From Silvanigrellales bacterium (GTDB lineage: Bacteria; Bdellovibrionota_B; Oligoflexia; Silvanigrellales; Silvanigrellaceae), in assembly GCA_020247005.1 (NCBI GenBank), contig JADCJN010000043.1:1-41909 (forward strand): a DNA stretch of 41,909 bases, written 5' to 3'. Of this stretch, positions 32,401 to 41,909 are shown one piece after another; position 1 is the first letter of the stretch, and the number at the start of each line of letters is the position of its first letter. The position numbers and the translations under genes are program-made. The notes under the pieces were generated by a model. That model ran no database searches. It was not told where the DNA came from and saw only the letters and a program-made list of their open reading frames with translations.

Positions 32401-33348
32401 TCATCGGCTGGGGCGTGCACTCAGGGCGTCTTGAATCCACTGTTGATGCTCTTTTGCGCCTGCGTCGACCCTGACAAACGTGCTGACGCCATAGCGGGGT
32501 GCCGCCAGGGAGGAAGAGCTGGAAGGCCCCGCTGCCGCGTTGGTCGGCTTGAAGTCTGCGAGCTTGCCTGGACGGAAATGAGAGTTCACGCCCACAACAC
32601 GGTGGGGAGCCGCGTTCGTGTACAGCGGCCCGCCAGAGTCGCCGTAACACAGTCCCGGAACGCTTTGAAAATGAGAAGCTGTGCGCATTTGGCAGGCGAG
32701 ATGGGTGGAGCCGGTGAGCTCGGAAGCGCCTGAGACCACAGCGTGACAGACGGCCTCTTTGGGAGACGTCCGAGTGCTGATGTTTGGCGAGTCGTTTGGT
32801 GGGGAACTGGAATGGGAACGTCTGACAGGAGAGGTCGCCAGTGTCTGGCTCTCGGAGACGTCGCTTCGTTCTGTGCACCCAAATCCGACGACATGGACAC
32901 TGTCGCCGTTTTCGACGGTGTCATTCTCAAGCAGCGCCGTTTGCAGTGATTGAAATTGAGATGACGACTCAATTTCGACGATCGCGATGTCTCTGTTCTT
33001 CGAGACGCCGGTGTCGGGGTGCTTCAGGATTCTCAGAATGTTGACTTGAAAGTCGATGAGAGGCGCAAATGAACCGGGGCGCGCAGAAGGGTCGATGTGG
33101 GCAAGAACGAGGATGTCTTTGGGGCGCGAGAATTTAACACAGTGTTTGGCAGTGAGAATATGGTTTTTTCCAATTTTAACGCCGCTGCATTCTAAATTTT
33201 TTATTTGCAGAAGCCCCGGGTACTTGTCGCTTTGCACGATTCTTCCACCCGAGAGTTCCGTCTCGGTACCCCCGTTGAATTCTCGAGACGTGCATGCCCC
33301 GGAGAGAGCAATGAGCACTACAAAAGAACAAGATGTTCCTTTTCTCAT
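32401..33348 (-). CDS. Trypsin-fold (S1) serine protease lipoprotein
   Basis: A 315-aa lipoprotein with lipobox SGAC (Cys19) and the chymotrypsin-fold catalytic triad: LTAKHC (His69), NRDIAIVEI (Asp120) and CYGDSGGPL (Ser238). A Ser/Pro-rich insert sits at about 171-195. The residue at the S1-pocket position equivalent to trypsin Asp189 is Gly232, so trypsin-like Lys/Arg preference is unlikely. It begins GGRIVQSDKYPG, where trypsins have the IVGG activation N-terminus; a propeptide could be cleaved here. Start ATG has GAGGAT just upstream. The stops of this gene and the barrel gene are three bases apart. Confidence 0.85.
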   Translation of the reverse strand: MRKGTSCSFVVLIALSGACTSREFNGGTETELSGGRIVQSDKYPGLLQIKNLECSGVKIGKNHILTAKHCVKFSRPKDILVLAHIDPSARPGSFAPLIDFQVNILRILKHPDTGVSKNRDIAIVEIESSSQFQSLQTALLENDTVENGDSVHVVGFGCTERSDVSESQTLATSPVRRSHSSSPPNDSPNISTRTSPKEAVCHAVVSGASELTGSTHLACQMRTASHFQSVPGLCYGDSGGPLYTNAAPHRVVGVNSHFRPGKLADFKPTNAAAGPSSSSSLAAPRYGVSTFVRVDAGAKEHQQWIQDALSARPSR

Positions 33349-33443
33349 ATCCTCAATTCTCCTTGACTCAGGATGCCGGCGGAAAAGCGCCTTTTCATTT
33401 GAAGAAAGCTTAGCCCAGTTGGAATCTAGAGAGAAGGGCGTCT

Positions 33444-35273
33444 TTAACGTTCCCGCATGACTTTTAATGCGACGGCTGTGAGGTCGTTTCGGATGCTCGT
33501 GTTGCCTGCGTGCGCGCGTGCCGCGTCAAGGAGTTTTGACAGGAGCAAAGGAGCGGTGGCATCGGCATTTTGCTGGCAGATGTCTGCGAGGGTGCCTCGC
33601 TGGATCATTTTCTCGAACCTTTTGCCTTGAACGTCCTCGGTTGCCAAAATTCCCTCGGTGCAGGCGAAAAGAACTTGCCCTGCAAGGAGCTGAAAAGAGG
33701 TTGGTGTGGTATCGACTTCCTCCGACAAACCCATCATCCCGGGGTTCACTGCAGGAACGAGAACCATGGGCTTTCGGTCGACAGGACTCAGGACATAAGG
33801 AAACGGTTGCCCGAAACAGCCCAATGCCCCTTGTCCTGTTTCGTGATTGAAATAGATGCCGAGTGTGCGGAGTCCAAGAGCGCCGCGATACGCCGCCCAC
33901 ATGTATCGATTGAGGGAATGCATGAGTGCGTCGAGGAGAAGGTGGGGAGCGTCGCCTTTTCTGGCATCGAATCTATCAGCAACCGCCGCGACGCAGCCTG
34001 TCGCGGCGAGTCCGGCGCGTAGCTCCGCCCCCGTGACGTCTCCCAAAATGACAATAGACGCATTTCGTTTTTCCAGACGGAAGACGCAGAGGAAGTCTCC
34101 GTTGATGAAACGAGATGGCATGCTCTCGAATCCGACACAGTCGTCTATGGGGCCAACTCTCGTGCGGCTTTCTGCGGCGGTTGCGCCGGAGTCTGACTGC
34201 ACCCATTTTCGTTGAAGCTGCTGTGAAATTTCGAGGCTTGTAGCGAGATCTTGGAATCGCAATTGGTGCCATGCGCGCGCGACCTCGGACGCCCACAATG
34301 AACACAAATGTTCAAACTGCAGGGCAGTGAGCGCACCCCTGTCGGCTGGAGAAACAAGAGTTACCAGGCTGACGGCGCCGTCGGATGTCAGGTGTGTTCT
34401 GAGGAAAAGCAAAGAGCCTTGCCACGAAAGAGCATGGCCGCTGCGAAGAAATTGAATGACCGCCTCTGCGTGCATTTCAGCCAGGTTGGAACGTGAAACG
34501 AGGTCTTGTGCGCGTGGGGCTTCTCGGGGGCTGGCTTCGCGCCGACGTGCAGGAAAAGCCTGTGTCTGCTCTCCCTGCCGAGAAGGAGGCACACCCTCTT
34601 CAATGAGGAATCCATTTGCATCATCGGTTGCTCGGGCGATGTAGGCACCCGCCTCCCCGATGCCCTGAGATTCCTCACGTAAGGTTGCGCAGGCCAGCAA
34701 GAGGAAATGTGATTCTTCAGCATGCCTCAGACGTTCCGCTGTCGCTTTGACCAGGGCGCGGCAGCGGTTGCGTAAGTCGAGCTCCGCAAGGCCTTCGTTG
34801 ACTGCTCGAAGGAGGGCCGCAACCTCTCGGGTGTCGAGAGAGGCAAGGTTGAGCGCTGCGAGCTTCCCAACGTCGTCGGGGTTCCTTGCCGCGCGGCGCA
34901 GGTGTTCGACGACGGTGTCGACGCGGCGGACGAAAAGACGTTTAAACGAATAAAGGAACACTAAAGAAACAAAAAGTACGGAAAACGCAACGGCACTTCC
35001 CACGGTCGTTCGGAGGTCACGAAGCGAGGCTTCGACAGCGGGCAAGCGTTTGGTTTGAACGATGGCTTTGCGGGCGTCGGGACGAGACAGCGCCGTCGCA
35101 ACCGACTGAGAGACGTGTGCGCCCACGCGGTGTCCGACCCAAGCGCCAAGGGCACTCAACGCGAGAGTCAAGGCGACAGCGACATGGCGAATCGAAAAGG
35201 CGCCAAGCCAGGTCGCCTTGGCACGTTTGCGCGCGCTCGTCTGTCTTTTTCCATTGCCGTCCGACCGAGCCAT
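33444..35273 (-). CDS. Membrane PP2C/SpoIIE-type phosphatase
   Basis: A 609-aa protein, start 35273 with AGGAG eight bases upstream; the open frame continues much further upstream, opposite the glutamate dehydrogenase gene. It has two N-terminal helices (HVAVALTLALSALGAWVG and SAVAFSVLFVSLVFLYSF) around a short periplasmic loop. Then comes a HAMP-like helical stretch, a region that may be a GAF-type sensor, and a C-terminal SpoIIE/RsbU-type serine phosphatase domain. The latter has INGDFLCVFRL, IVILGDVTGAEL and IRNDLTAVALKV. The metal-binding TDG block reads TEG and DD reads ND, so the metal site is altered. The family removes phosphate from anti-anti-sigma factors; no such partner is adjacent. 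Confidence 0.8.
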   Translation of the reverse strand: MARSDGNGKRQTSARKRAKATWLGAFSIRHVAVALTLALSALGAWVGHRVGAHVSQSVATALSRPDARKAIVQTKRLPAVEASLRDLRTTVGSAVAFSVLFVSLVFLYSFKRLFVRRVDTVVEHLRRAARNPDDVGKLAALNLASLDTREVAALLRAVNEGLAELDLRNRCRALVKATAERLRHAEESHFLLLACATLREESQGIGEAGAYIARATDDANGFLIEEGVPPSRQGEQTQAFPARRREASPREAPRAQDLVSRSNLAEMHAEAVIQFLRSGHALSWQGSLLFLRTHLTSDGAVSLVTLVSPADRGALTALQFEHLCSLWASEVARAWHQLRFQDLATSLEISQQLQRKWVQSDSGATAAESRTRVGPIDDCVGFESMPSRFINGDFLCVFRLEKRNASIVILGDVTGAELRAGLAATGCVAAVADRFDARKGDAPHLLLDALMHSLNRYMWAAYRGALGLRTLGIYFNHETGQGALGCFGQPFPYVLSPVDRKPMVLVPAVNPGMMGLSEEVDTTPTSFQLLAGQVLFACTEGILATEDVQGKRFEKMIQRGTLADICQQNADATAPLLLSKLLDAARAHAGNTSIRNDLTAVALKVMRER

Positions 35274-35366
35274 GAGCTCATCTCCTCTCAATGGAAGCTT
35301 TCGGCGCTTCCTCTGAGAAATCGAGACGAAATCGGGTCTCAAAAGGCCTCGGGCGCCAATTGCGCG

Positions 35367-35419
35367 AACGGGGGGGTTGCGATAGGTTCCCGATACATTT
35401 GAGTACGCCCCCGTTTTTT
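35367..35419 (+). promoter_or_regulatory. Possible attenuator hairpin in the glutamate dehydrogenase leader
   Basis: AACGGGGG (35367-35374) pairs with CCCCCGTT (35408-35415), and a run of six Ts (35414-35419) follows directly, just before the ribosome site GGAG (35420-35423) of the dehydrogenase gene. The 33-base loop is long, so the stem may be alternative rather than permanent. It would act as a conditional terminator or as a way to hide the ribosome site. Confidence 0.35.
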
Positions 35420-35432
35420 GGAGAAGCGCCCT

Positions 35433-38400
35433 ATGAGTTCGTCCAATCCCAGCAGTCATGAATGGTTGAAGGATGTGGAGCTTATTGATTCCAAAGAGGA
35501 GCCCGTGTCCGTCGATGCATCGGTATCGCTGGAGAACGTCTTGCGGGGAATGGGGGAAAGCCCTCTTCGAAATGAGCTGATGGAGGGTGTGTTTCGGGAA
35601 CTCAAGAAAGAGCTCGAACTCGTCGTGCCCTGGTTCCTTGGGCAAATGCCGCCACTGTACCATTTCATCACGCCGCTGGGTCAGAAGATCGACACGATCA
35701 TGGAAATTGTGTCGGGCAAAGTTCTGACCGAAGAGCAAACCGTGGAGCGCGTCGACACGAAGGACGAACGTGTCACCATCATTGCACCCGGTGCCGCCGG
35801 AGCGAGTATGGTGAAAATAGCGCCGCGTCTGAGTAAGTACACGGGCAAGTTCATTACGCTCGTGTCGTCGGTCGACACCAAGCTAGCCGTGGGGCACATT
35901 CACCAACGGCCCTATTCCACCAAAGGGAATTGGGAGTCGCCGAGTCAAATGAAGAAACGGACGGCCGTGAAGTCGTTGTTGTTGTCCAAGCCTGAGAGCG
36001 AGGTGGACGCCTACCTTCAGAGCCTCGATGCCGATTATGCGCGCGAGGCGACTATCCGCATGATTGCCTTGGGTTTTGAAGCTATTGAATATTGCAACGA
36101 CAACGAAAACTCTTACGTTCACCTGACGACTGTGGAAGACGACCCCGCCGAGAACCGATTTCGGGTGGACATCGGCCTGAAGGGCTTTCCCGTTTCGGCA
36201 GCTGCAGAAAATATTGTGGGCATCTTCAACCGCTACAACTTTGTTGTGCGCCGGGTTCTGGGCCAGGAGGTCCGCACCGCCGACGGACAGCTCTTTACGG
36301 TGGTGTCGGTGATTGCCTCGAGCTCCTCGGGCGAGCGCGTGAATGACAAAGGAACGGCATGGGGCCGCGTTTTGAAGGGCCTCAAATCGCTGAGCTACGT
36401 CGACCATGGTGACGAGTTCTCGACGTTGCTCCAAGGGAACAACCCTCGCAGTTTGAACGAAACAAACCTCATTCGAGCGATGGCCAATTGGACCCACATC
36501 TTCTTGACGAAGAACAACCCGTATTATTATTCGCTCGACCGCGTGTCGAAAATTCTCGTGCGCTCGGAGTCGTTTCACGACCTCGCCATCCAGTATTTCC
36601 GCGCCCGTTTTGACCCTCGCTTCGATGGCGACCGTAAAGCCCGCGCCTCTGAGATTTCACGCCAGATTGAAGCCATTCTTGTTGATACAGCAGATGAAGT
36701 AGAGCGTTCCACTCTGCGTGAGGCTTTTGGCTTCCTGACGAACATTCTGAAAACGAACTACTTCCTTGTGAGCAAAGGGGCGCTCTCGTTCCGCATCGAC
36801 CCTGCCGTGCTCAACAAGCAATACTATCCAGAGTCTCCCTTCGGCATTTTCTTCATGATAGGGCGAGACTTCCGAGGTTTCCAGGTGCGTTACCGCGACA
36901 TCGCGCGAGGAGGCGTGCGTGTTGTGATGCCGCGCACAACGGCCGACTTCGACAATGCCCTGGCGGGCATCTTCGACGAAGTCAATGGCCTGGCTTCGGC
37001 GCAGCAACTCAAAAACAAAGACATCCCTGAAGGCGGCTCCAAGGCCGTGTTCGTGGTGCGACCCGGCGGAAACCGCCATCTTGCAGTGAAAAGTGCTGTG
37101 TCTGGCCTCCTCGACCTCATCACCATCGACCCTAAAACAGGCAAGCTTGACCCGGGCATTGTTGACTATCTCGGTCAAGAAGAGATTATTTATCTTGGTC
37201 CAGACGAAAACATGACCGACGACCTCATTGTTTGGACAATTGAGCACGCTCTGCACCGTGGCTACAAATATGCCTATGCTTTCATGTCTTCGAAACCAGA
37301 CTTCGGCATCAACCACAAGACTTACGGCGTCACGAGCGAAGGTGTGAACGTCTACCTCGACAACGTGCTCGCCTATCTGAAGCTCAACTCGCCTTCGAGC
37401 ACATTCCGCGTGAAAATGACGGGTGGCCCCGATGGCGATGTCGCTGGCAACGAGCTGAAGATTCTTCACCGCGAGTATGGCGAGCGCGCTCGCGTTGTTG
37501 CCATTGCCGATGGTTTCGGATGCGCCTACGACCCACAAGGTTTGCAATGGGACGAGCTCCTGCGCCTTGTGCACGAGTCGCTGAGCATTGTGGAGTTCAA
37601 AAAATCAGCGCTTTCCAAAGACGCCAAAGCCTTCGTTTTGCCGGCCGACACCAAAGAAAATGTGAAGGTGCGGGACAACCTTTACGCATCGGTGGAAGCC
37701 GAAATCTTTATCCCTGCAGGTGGCCGCCCCTACACGGTGAAGGAAACGAATTGGCATCGCTTTTTAAAGAACGATGGCAAGCCTTCGAGCCTCGCCATTG
37801 TGGAAGGCGCAAACATCTACTTTACGAAGGAAGCCCGCTACAAACTTGTGGAAGCGGGAGTCGTGGTGATCAAAGACAGCTCCGCAAACAAGGCCGGCGT
37901 CATCTGCTCTTCGTTTGAGATCATCGCCTGCCTCACTCTCTCGCCGCAAGAATTTGCGAACATCAAGGGAACATATGTTTCCCAGGTCGTCGACATCCTT
38001 CGGCAAAAAGCTGACAACGAGGCGAAGCTTTTGTTCCGTGAGTGGGCAAAGCAGGGCCAGTCGACCAACCTGGTTGATCTTTCGTACGAGGTGTCGAAAG
38101 AAATCAACTATGCGAAAGACGTGGCCCGAGAGTACCTCAACCGACTTTCCGACGACGAGCTTTCGCGCGAGAATTTCGCATTTATACTCTTCCAGCATTG
38201 CCCTCAAATTCTGGTTGAGAAATACCGCGACCGCATTATGACGCGGCTGCCGAGAGCACATAAAATTGCGATTATCAGCGCGTACATGGGCTCACACCTT
38301 ATTTACAAGGAAGGCCTTGGTTGGCTCGACGAGCTCGAACCCGACGAAGTGTTCCGCATTGCCATGCGGTATATTGAAGCCGAACAGTCGGTGGAGCGCA

Positions 38401-38531
38401 TGATTTCGGAACTCCAGGCGACGGCCCTTCCTGACCGTGAGAAAATCATTTCTGTTCTGCGCGGGGCTGGAGCCAAGCATCTGGCGAGTGCGACGGTTGT
38501 TGGGACGGCTCCGGCCACAGGCGCAAGATGA
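35433..38531 (+). CDS. gdh: NAD-dependent glutamate dehydrogenase, large type
   Basis: A 1032-aa NAD-glutamate dehydrogenase of the large class (about 115 kDa, as in fungal Gdh2 and some bacteria), which deaminates glutamate to 2-oxoglutarate and ammonia, a catabolic role. The N-terminal half (about 1-480) holds regulatory-type segments. The catalytic part has FRGFQVRYRDIARGGVRVV, KDIPEGGSKAVFVV, GPDENMTDDLIVWT and GVTSEGVNVYLDNVLAYL. The NAD domain has MTGGPDGDVAGNELKI, ADGFGCAYDP, and IVEGANIYFTKEAR. The start at 35433 has GGAG nine bases upstream; an in-frame TTG lies at 35418. It overlaps the transporter gene by four bases. Its use suggests growth on amino acids. Confidence 0.94.
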   Translation: MSSSNPSSHEWLKDVELIDSKEEPVSVDASVSLENVLRGMGESPLRNELMEGVFRELKKELELVVPWFLGQMPPLYHFITPLGQKIDTIMEIVSGKVLTEEQTVERVDTKDERVTIIAPGAAGASMVKIAPRLSKYTGKFITLVSSVDTKLAVGHIHQRPYSTKGNWESPSQMKKRTAVKSLLLSKPESEVDAYLQSLDADYAREATIRMIALGFEAIEYCNDNENSYVHLTTVEDDPAENRFRVDIGLKGFPVSAAAENIVGIFNRYNFVVRRVLGQEVRTADGQLFTVVSVIASSSSGERVNDKGTAWGRVLKGLKSLSYVDHGDEFSTLLQGNNPRSLNETNLIRAMANWTHIFLTKNNPYYYSLDRVSKILVRSESFHDLAIQYFRARFDPRFDGDRKARASEISRQIEAILVDTADEVERSTLREAFGFLTNILKTNYFLVSKGALSFRIDPAVLNKQYYPESPFGIFFMIGRDFRGFQVRYRDIARGGVRVVMPRTTADFDNALAGIFDEVNGLASAQQLKNKDIPEGGSKAVFVVRPGGNRHLAVKSAVSGLLDLITIDPKTGKLDPGIVDYLGQEEIIYLGPDENMTDDLIVWTIEHALHRGYKYAYAFMSSKPDFGINHKTYGVTSEGVNVYLDNVLAYLKLNSPSSTFRVKMTGGPDGDVAGNELKILHREYGERARVVAIADGFGCAYDPQGLQWDELLRLVHESLSIVEFKKSALSKDAKAFVLPADTKENVKVRDNLYASVEAEIFIPAGGRPYTVKETNWHRFLKNDGKPSSLAIVEGANIYFTKEARYKLVEAGVVVIKDSSANKAGVICSSFEIIACLTLSPQEFANIKGTYVSQVVDILRQKADNEAKLLFREWAKQGQSTNLVDLSYEVSKEINYAKDVAREYLNRLSDDELSRENFAFILFQHCPQILVEKYRDRIMTRLPRAHKIAIISAYMGSHLIYKEGLGWLDELEPDEVFRIAMRYIEAEQSVERMISELQATALPDREKIISVLRGAGAKHLASATVVGTAPATGAR

Positions 38532-39619
38532 GTTCTGGGGGCAGGAGAGAGCACGTCTTCTTTCTTATCTGCACAGTGGCTTGCATGGTCATCGTGTGGC
38601 CACTCATCGTACCTATCGCTGCCGGAGCTGCCATTGGTTACGTTTGTGAAGGCACTCTCGAAACCCTCCTTGCCAAAACAAGACGACTTCGTGCTGCACT
38701 CACGCCCATAGCCATTCTCCGCAACAGAGGTTCTTCGGAACCTCTCTGGAGATGGCTCATGGCGCTCGTTTTGATGGTTGGCATCTTAGGGGTCTTTCTG
38801 GTCCCCATGATTCTCTTCGTCTTTTCGACCATTCAGCAGACAGCGGCCCTCTTCGACCCGGCGTCGAATCCTCTTCTTCAGCCGGGCACATTGAACCGCG
38901 GCATCGAATGGATTTCCGCTAAGCTCGCCGAATTCGGCATTACGGCGTCTATCGCAGAAATTGTGACCCAGGGAAAAGTGGCTTTGGGGCGCGTCTCAAG
39001 CATGGCAGCCTCCACTTTGCAGTCGGCTGTCTCTGGTACCCCTGAAAAGCTGGTTGATCTCACATTGTTCCTTATGGCTTGGGCCGTTTTTCTTGTGAAC
39101 GGGCGTTCATTGCGCGCCTTTTTTCTTCCAAAGGTCATTCCTTGGAAGCGAGAACGCGAGATTCTGTGTGAAACGACAGGCGATGTTTTGCGCGCCGTGA
39201 TTGTGGCCAATATCCTCGTGTCCTTGGTGCAGGCGATTGTTGTCTTTTCGTTTCTGCTCCCCACTGGGACTCCGAATGTTCTTTTGTGGTCGGGTCTCGC
39301 CTTTTTTCTCTCGTTCATTCCTTTGGTGGGAACGGCTCCCATTATGGTGGGTGCGGCCGTTTATGCGTTCATGAACGACCGTCCTGGTGCGGGCATTGCG
39401 CTCGTTGTTGGCACCGTCTTGGTTGGAGGCGTGGACAACGTTTTGAGGCCTTTTTTCGTAAAAGGCCGCGCCTCCCTCGACTTCTTTTGGGTCTTCGTGG
39501 CCTTCATTGGGGGCATCGCTCAATTCGGCGTTGCAGGCACTGTCTTGGGTCCGCTTGCGTTTTCATTGTTCGTGGCGGCCTCAAAAGCGCTGCGGGGCGA
39601 TGAGATCTCTTCTTCCTGA
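38528..39619 (+). CDS. AI-2E family transporter (YdiK/PerM type)
   Basis: A 363-aa membrane protein with about seven or eight helices: an N-terminal pair (about 10-40), one at about 75-100, and a C-terminal cluster. The C-terminal block is typical of the family: ANILVSLVQAIVVF, FIPLVGTAPIMVGAA, GVDNVLRPFFVKGRA, GGIAQFGVAGTVLGPLAF. Members export small molecules or signals and some act in Na+/H+ exchange; the AI-2 link is for only a few. Overlap with the dehydrogenase stop codon (ATGA) suggests shared expression, possibly for ammonium or amino-acid by-product export, which is inference. Confidence 0.88.
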   Translation: MSSGGRREHVFFLICTVACMVIVWPLIVPIAAGAAIGYVCEGTLETLLAKTRRLRAALTPIAILRNRGSSEPLWRWLMALVLMVGILGVFLVPMILFVFSTIQQTAALFDPASNPLLQPGTLNRGIEWISAKLAEFGITASIAEIVTQGKVALGRVSSMAASTLQSAVSGTPEKLVDLTLFLMAWAVFLVNGRSLRAFFLPKVIPWKREREILCETTGDVLRAVIVANILVSLVQAIVVFSFLLPTGTPNVLLWSGLAFFLSFIPLVGTAPIMVGAAVYAFMNDRPGAGIALVVGTVLVGGVDNVLRPFFVKGRASLDFFWVFVAFIGGIAQFGVAGTVLGPLAFSLFVAASKALRGDEISSS

Positions 39620-39746
39620 GACGACTTCGAGAAAAAGTGATTTGTCGTTCGGTGGCGTCGGAGCCTTTTGTGCGTCTCTTGCCGGCCTGACGAGAGTCGA
39701 TTAGCCCTAGAGTCCGTAATGGCATCCAAGGGGCAAAGGACTCGAC

Positions 39747-41524
<1,778 letters not shown>

Positions 41525-41528
<4 letters not shown>

Positions 41529-41909
41529 CAAAGGCCGCCTGGGGGCGCGGAGGCTTGACCTTCGACGACGCGACCTCCGCACTGGGCTCTAACGAGCCCT
41601 GTCGCACCTATGGCGTCACGATTTTCGACATCGACGGAGATGGCGTTCCTGAAATCATTGTGAATGCTGCCGATAAGAACAACCTCATTTTGAAGCGCAA
41701 AAGCGCCGATCCGGGAAGCGATTTTGAAGACGTCGCGCCCCCCGAGTTCGCGGCACCCTTGTCGTCCTCGCTTTGCACGGTGGTGGGAGATTTTTTGGGA
41801 ACCGGCACGCCTTGCCTTTACACACTCAACTCCGATGTCTTTGCGGGGCCAAAGCGCCAACGTGACACCTTATTGGTAAGGCGTTCTCCGGCGTGTGACG
41901 ATGCTCCGC
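41525..41909 (+). CDS. Partial FG-GAP/VCBS-repeat protein, CRTAC1-like
   Basis: An open frame from the ATG at 41525, overlapping the UbiD stop, runs off the window after 128 codons. It begins MTKAAWGRGGLTFDDATSA with no signal peptide. It contains IFDIDGDGVPEIIVNAAD and VVGDFLGTGTPCLYTLNS, the calcium-binding blade motif (DxDGDGxxE) of FG-GAP/VCBS beta-propellers, as in the CRTAC1 family. Coupling to UbiD is unusual. The remainder, possible C-terminal domains and the full length are not visible. Confidence 0.78.

Noticed and set aside
35274-35738. N-terminal extension of the phosphatase gene to 35738
   Set aside because: The extra 155 residues lie opposite the glutamate dehydrogenase gene and have no protein-like pattern; a good ribosome site supports the start at 35273.

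Overview
The window reads as chromosomal DNA of a flagellated, aerobic, Gram-negative bacterium of the loosely deltaproteobacterial type, with Bdellovibrionota/Oligoflexia as the best guess and Myxococcota-like lineages possible. Supporting signs are a System I cytochrome c maturation protein, oxygen-dependent coproporphyrinogen oxidase, a polar-type flagellar basal-body operon, a Tad pilus locus, several lipobox lipoproteins, a menaquinone-type UbiD decarboxylase and a large NAD-glutamate dehydrogenase. The taxonomic guess is inference; no rRNA is present. No phage, IS element or CRISPR array is visible, and coding density is high with many 4-base ATGA overlaps.

Layout. 1-3736 (minus): haem supply and cytochrome c maturation, with hemF, a CcmF-CcmH fusion and the first codons of another membrane protein. 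3885-5966: an NrtR-like regulator with a dead Nudix box, divergent from an exported alpha/beta hydrolase; the gap between them holds repeated TTGTACAA palindromes. 5994-7655 (minus): a lipoprotein resembling the transglutaminase-elicitor family. 7776-14322 (minus): a terminator, then fliF, fliE, flgC, flgB, an AAA+ regulator of the sigma-54-activator type that has lost GAFTGA, and a large exported TPR protein. 14323-15150: non-coding DNA with palindromes and tRNA-Thr(CGT) and tRNA-Phe(GAA).

15153-25470 is a Tad (Flp/type IVc) pilus locus made of two divergent operons. The plus operon is flp, cpaB, a small exported protein, tadA, tadB and tadC. The minus operon is the CpaC secretin, two unrecognised single-span proteins and three TadE/TadG-like pseudopilins. 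A tandem array of 10-bp repeats lies between the two operons. TadA has an extra N-terminal FHA-like domain, and the two unknown single-span proteins may carry related degenerate FHA-like domains. This is the least conventional part of the window.

25576-33348: cell-envelope and secreted proteins. These are a tandem pair of paralogous lipoproteins (one with a long Gly-rich linker), proC, a BamE-like lipoprotein, an operon of two beta-barrel-like proteins around an HEXXH metalloprotease lipoprotein, and an S1-family serine protease lipoprotein. 33444-35273: a membrane-anchored PP2C/SpoIIE-type phosphatase. 35433-41909 (plus): NAD-glutamate dehydrogenase overlapping an AI-2E-family transporter, then a UbiD-family decarboxylase overlapping a partial FG-GAP/VCBS-type protein that runs off the end.
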